A DNA stretch of 8,502 nucleotides from Lachnospiraceae bacterium UBA5899 (GTDB lineage Bacteria > Bacillota > Clostridia > Lachnospirales > Lachnospiraceae), in NCBI GenBank assembly GCA_002432425.1, contig DJEL01000043.1, forward strand, positions 114,332 through 122,833, read 5' to 3'. Below are positions 6,213 to 8,502 of this stretch, one piece after another. The notes beneath the pieces are model-generated. The model was given only the letters and a program-made list of their open reading frames with translations. It had not been told where the DNA came from and made no database searches. The number at the start of each line of letters is the position of its first letter. The first letter of the stretch is position 1. Made by a program: the position numbers and the translations under genes.

Positions 6213-8502
6213 ATGCAGCGCCGCCCACAATCCGGCGGCCGCTGTGTCTTTTTCAAATCTTTCTCATTCTGTTATTAACTCTGTATTCTTTTATTTTCTC
6301 ATCCCAATTTCCAACCGAATATGAAAATGCGGCAGACGGGCAGGTGGAGCTTACGGGACTTGTTGCCGGCAAAGTCTTAAAACAAAGCACAACCGGCATC
6401 CGGACCTGTCTGCTGGTAAAAACAGAACAGTGGCAAATCGGCGGCGGGCAGGCGGAAGCACTTCCGGCAAAAGGGTATGTGTTATGTGCCGTGGAAGGCA
6501 GAATAGGGAAAACGGAGGCAGGACAAACGGAGCGCAACGTGGCGGGAGAACAAGGAACTACATCTCAAGATGGCTTGCCATCCATAGGAAGCAGGGTGCG
6601 GATTTCCGGCAGCTTTTCCCTATACACGGAGGCAACCAACATAGGGCAGTTCGATGCCAGAAACTATTATGCTGCCCGGAAAATATATGGGCAGGTGAAG
6701 AAAGCTGCCCTTGTATACACAGAACCCCCGAATATAATCGGCAAGGGGAAGGAACGTCTATGGCAGCTTCGCAGGCATCTGACGGAAACTTTTCTGGAAG
6801 TTTACGGAGAAGAAAACGGAGCCCTGCTTGCCGCTATGCTTCTGGGAGAGCGGACGTTCCTTTCGGAAGAAACCCAGAGTCTTTATAAAGCAGCGGGTGC
6901 CCTTCATGTCATTGCCATATCCGGTCTCCACATCAGCCTGTTAGGGCTGGGACTGCATCGTCTGTTGTGCAGGATATTTGATGCGCAGGCACCGGCAGCC
7001 GTTAGCAGCGTCCTTTGCATGGCGGTGTATGTTTTTCTGGTAGGCAGTCCTCCCTCCGCAGTGCGGGCATTTATTATGTTTGCCATGGGACTGCTTGCCA
7101 GACATTGGAAACGGACCCTTGACACACCAACGGCTCTTTCTCTCAGCGCCGCAGTTATCTTACTGGGAAATCCCTTCTATATAGGGCAATCCTCATTTCT
7201 TTTATCTTTTTTAGCTATTCTCGCCATATCGGTCTTTCAACCGGCACTTAAAGAATGTCTGGCACTCATAAATCCGTACCATTTCCCAATTTCCCGTCTT
7301 TTGGACTCGCATGAGGTTCCAAAGTTCTGTCATGAACTCCTGAAAAAAGCAGGCAATGGTCTGCAGAGTTCTTTTTCTGTATGGCTTGCGACCCTTCCGG
7401 TACAGCTCTTTTTCTTTTCTGAAGTCTCTCTTTTCGGTATTTTCTTTAATCTTCTGATAATTCCTCTTATGGGTGTCATTCTGTTATGGGGAATAGCAGG
7501 ACTTTTTCAGAAAGAAATTTTTCGCCTTTTTACCTTTTTACCGGGCAGCATTTTAACGAATTTGGAAAGAACGGTTACAAACGTCTGCAGATACGCGGAG
7601 GGGATTTTTCTTGCCATTATTAAAGCAGGAGGCAGTCTGGCTGACAGACTTCCGTTTTCAATGTGGATGCCGGGAAAGCCGGCATATGGAAAAATGCTGC
7701 TTGCTTTTGGTTTGCTGCTTTTATTCTGTCTGCTTGGAAACTTATCAGAAAACGGGCGGACTTTTCCCAAAAAGTTTTGGAGATACCGGTTAGGACTTTT
7801 ACTGGGCGTAATTCTTTTGCTTGCCAGGTATCCGGCTCACAATCTGCAGGTTACCTTTCTGGATGTGGGGCAGGGAGATGGCATCTGCATGGAGCTGCCG
7901 GACGGCAGGATATACCTGATGGACGGCGGAAGCAGTGATGTGTCCAAAGTAGGAAATTACCGGCTTGTTCCGTTTCTGAAGGCGAAGGGAATACGAAAAA
8001 TAGATACTATTTTCTTAAGCCATGGGGATGCGGACCACATAAACGGCATTGCAGAGCTTTTGAAAGAAAAGCAGATAGCCATAACCTGTCTTTGCCTGCC
8101 GGCAGGAACGGAGCAGGAGGAATTTGAGGAAATAACGGACCTTGCCCAAGCACGGAGTATTTCCGTAAGGACAATACAGGCAGGAGATTTCTGGGAGAAC
8201 AACGGGGCAAGGTTTTGGTGCTTAAATCCGACTGATACGAAGGAAAACGGCAATGCGGCATCCATAGTCCTTTACATGGAATATCAGGATTTTTCCATGC
8301 TTCTTACAGGGGACCTGGAAGGCGAGGGAGAAAAGAATGTGGCAGCTTTATTGCGGGCAAACGCCATTACCGATGTTTCCGTTCTGAAAGTGGCGCATCA
8401 TGGTTCTAAAAATTCCACCAAAGAGGAATTTTTGCAGCAGTGCAGTCCCACGGTTGCGGTAATCTCCTGCGGAGAACGCAACAAAACTCCTTCGAGATTG
8501 AT
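6213..8502 (+). CDS. comEC: ComEC/Rec2 DNA-uptake channel, 3' end cut by window; start unclear, possible frameshift near 6220
   Basis: One frame is open from 6167 to the right edge (codons in phase with 6215). It encodes a ComEC-like protein of about 760 residues; only a short C-terminal piece should be missing. In order it has a first membrane helix after RRPLCLFQIFLILLLTL (6233-6289), a soluble OB-like region (DUF4131 type, about 6340-6720), and the polytopic competence domain with ALHVIAISGLHISLLGLG (6902-6955) and PPSAVRAFIMFAMGLLARH. The metallo-beta-lactamase domain follows, with FLDVGQGDG (7856-7882), SHGDADH (8018-8038) and HHGS (8396-8407). ComEC carries single-stranded DNA across the cytoplasmic membrane; the lactamase-like domain is thought to degrade the other strand. 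The odd point is the start. The only nearby ATG (6213) reads MQRRPQSGG and hits a stop at 6276-6278; one extra base near 6220-6226 would join it to the main frame as MQRRPTIRRPLC or MQRPPTIRRPLC. In-frame GTG 6344 would drop the first helix. Identity is secure; the exact start is not. Confidence 0.88.
6216..6253 (+). terminator. GC-rich hairpin plus T run at the 5' end of comEC (terminator- or attenuator-like)
   Basis: The left arm CAGCGCCGCC (6216-6225) pairs with the right arm GGCGGCCGCTG (6234-6244) across the loop CACAATCC. This gives ten base pairs, nine of them G-C, with one unpaired C in the right arm (6239 or 6240). A-U and G-U pairs can extend the base outward to 6213-6247. TGTC and five T (6249-6253) follow, as in an intrinsic terminator. 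It overlaps the expected start region of comEC and the codons before its first membrane helix, so full termination would silence that gene. Attenuation or translation control is an alternative reading. Confidence 0.5.

Noticed and set aside
6430..6888. 152-codon plus-strand frame rich in Arg and Gly
   Set aside because: It overlaps comEC in another frame. The comEC frame carries the family motifs, while this one has low-complexity basic sequence and no domain.

Overview
The window looks like chromosomal DNA of a spore-forming, low-to-moderate GC Firmicute, most likely a Lachnospiraceae or related Clostridia. The grounds are Gram-positive style Shine-Dalgarno sites before almost every gene, a GerMN-domain lipoprotein, a ComEA of the SLBB plus helix-hairpin-helix type, an OmpR/PhoB regulator with its kinase, and ComEC. 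All recognisable genes lie on the + strand and are tightly packed. No rRNA, tRNA, CRISPR array, insertion sequence or integrase was seen. No gene-free stretch exceeds about 135 bases.

Left part (1-2170): the last 44 codons of an ArgD-type acetylornithine aminotransferase. It is followed after 27 bases by an extracellular solute-binding protein of the sugar/maltodextrin ABC type, which has no permease partner here, an acidic low-complexity insert and no good lipobox. Next is a small five-helix membrane protein of the YdcZ/DUF606 branch of the drug/metabolite transporter superfamily.

Middle and right part (2178-8502): a well-spaced sigma-A-like promoter candidate, then comEA (DNA receptor, here apparently a lipoprotein), an OmpR/PhoB response regulator, a two-helix sensor histidine kinase, a lipoprotein with two GerMN domains, and comEC (DNA channel with a metallo-beta-lactamase domain, cut by the right edge). 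Spacing is 12 to 35 bases between the first four genes of this run, so it reads as one operon. The DNA-uptake pair ComEA/ComEC is therefore split by a kinase/regulator/lipoprotein cassette. That cassette has the same gene order and domain make-up as actinobacterial mtrA-mtrB-lpqB. The inference is that the kinase and GerMN lipoprotein sense an envelope or developmental state and may set expression of the DNA-uptake genes.

The most notable anomaly is the 5' end of comEC. Its long open frame has no ATG, GTG or TTG before the first membrane helix. The only nearby ATG (6213) is one base out of frame. A GC-rich hairpin with one unpaired base and a following T run sits exactly there. A single missing base in the left arm of the hairpin would explain both the lost frame and the bulge. 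The alternatives are a rare start codon, programmed frameshifting, or a transcription attenuator at the operon's last gene.
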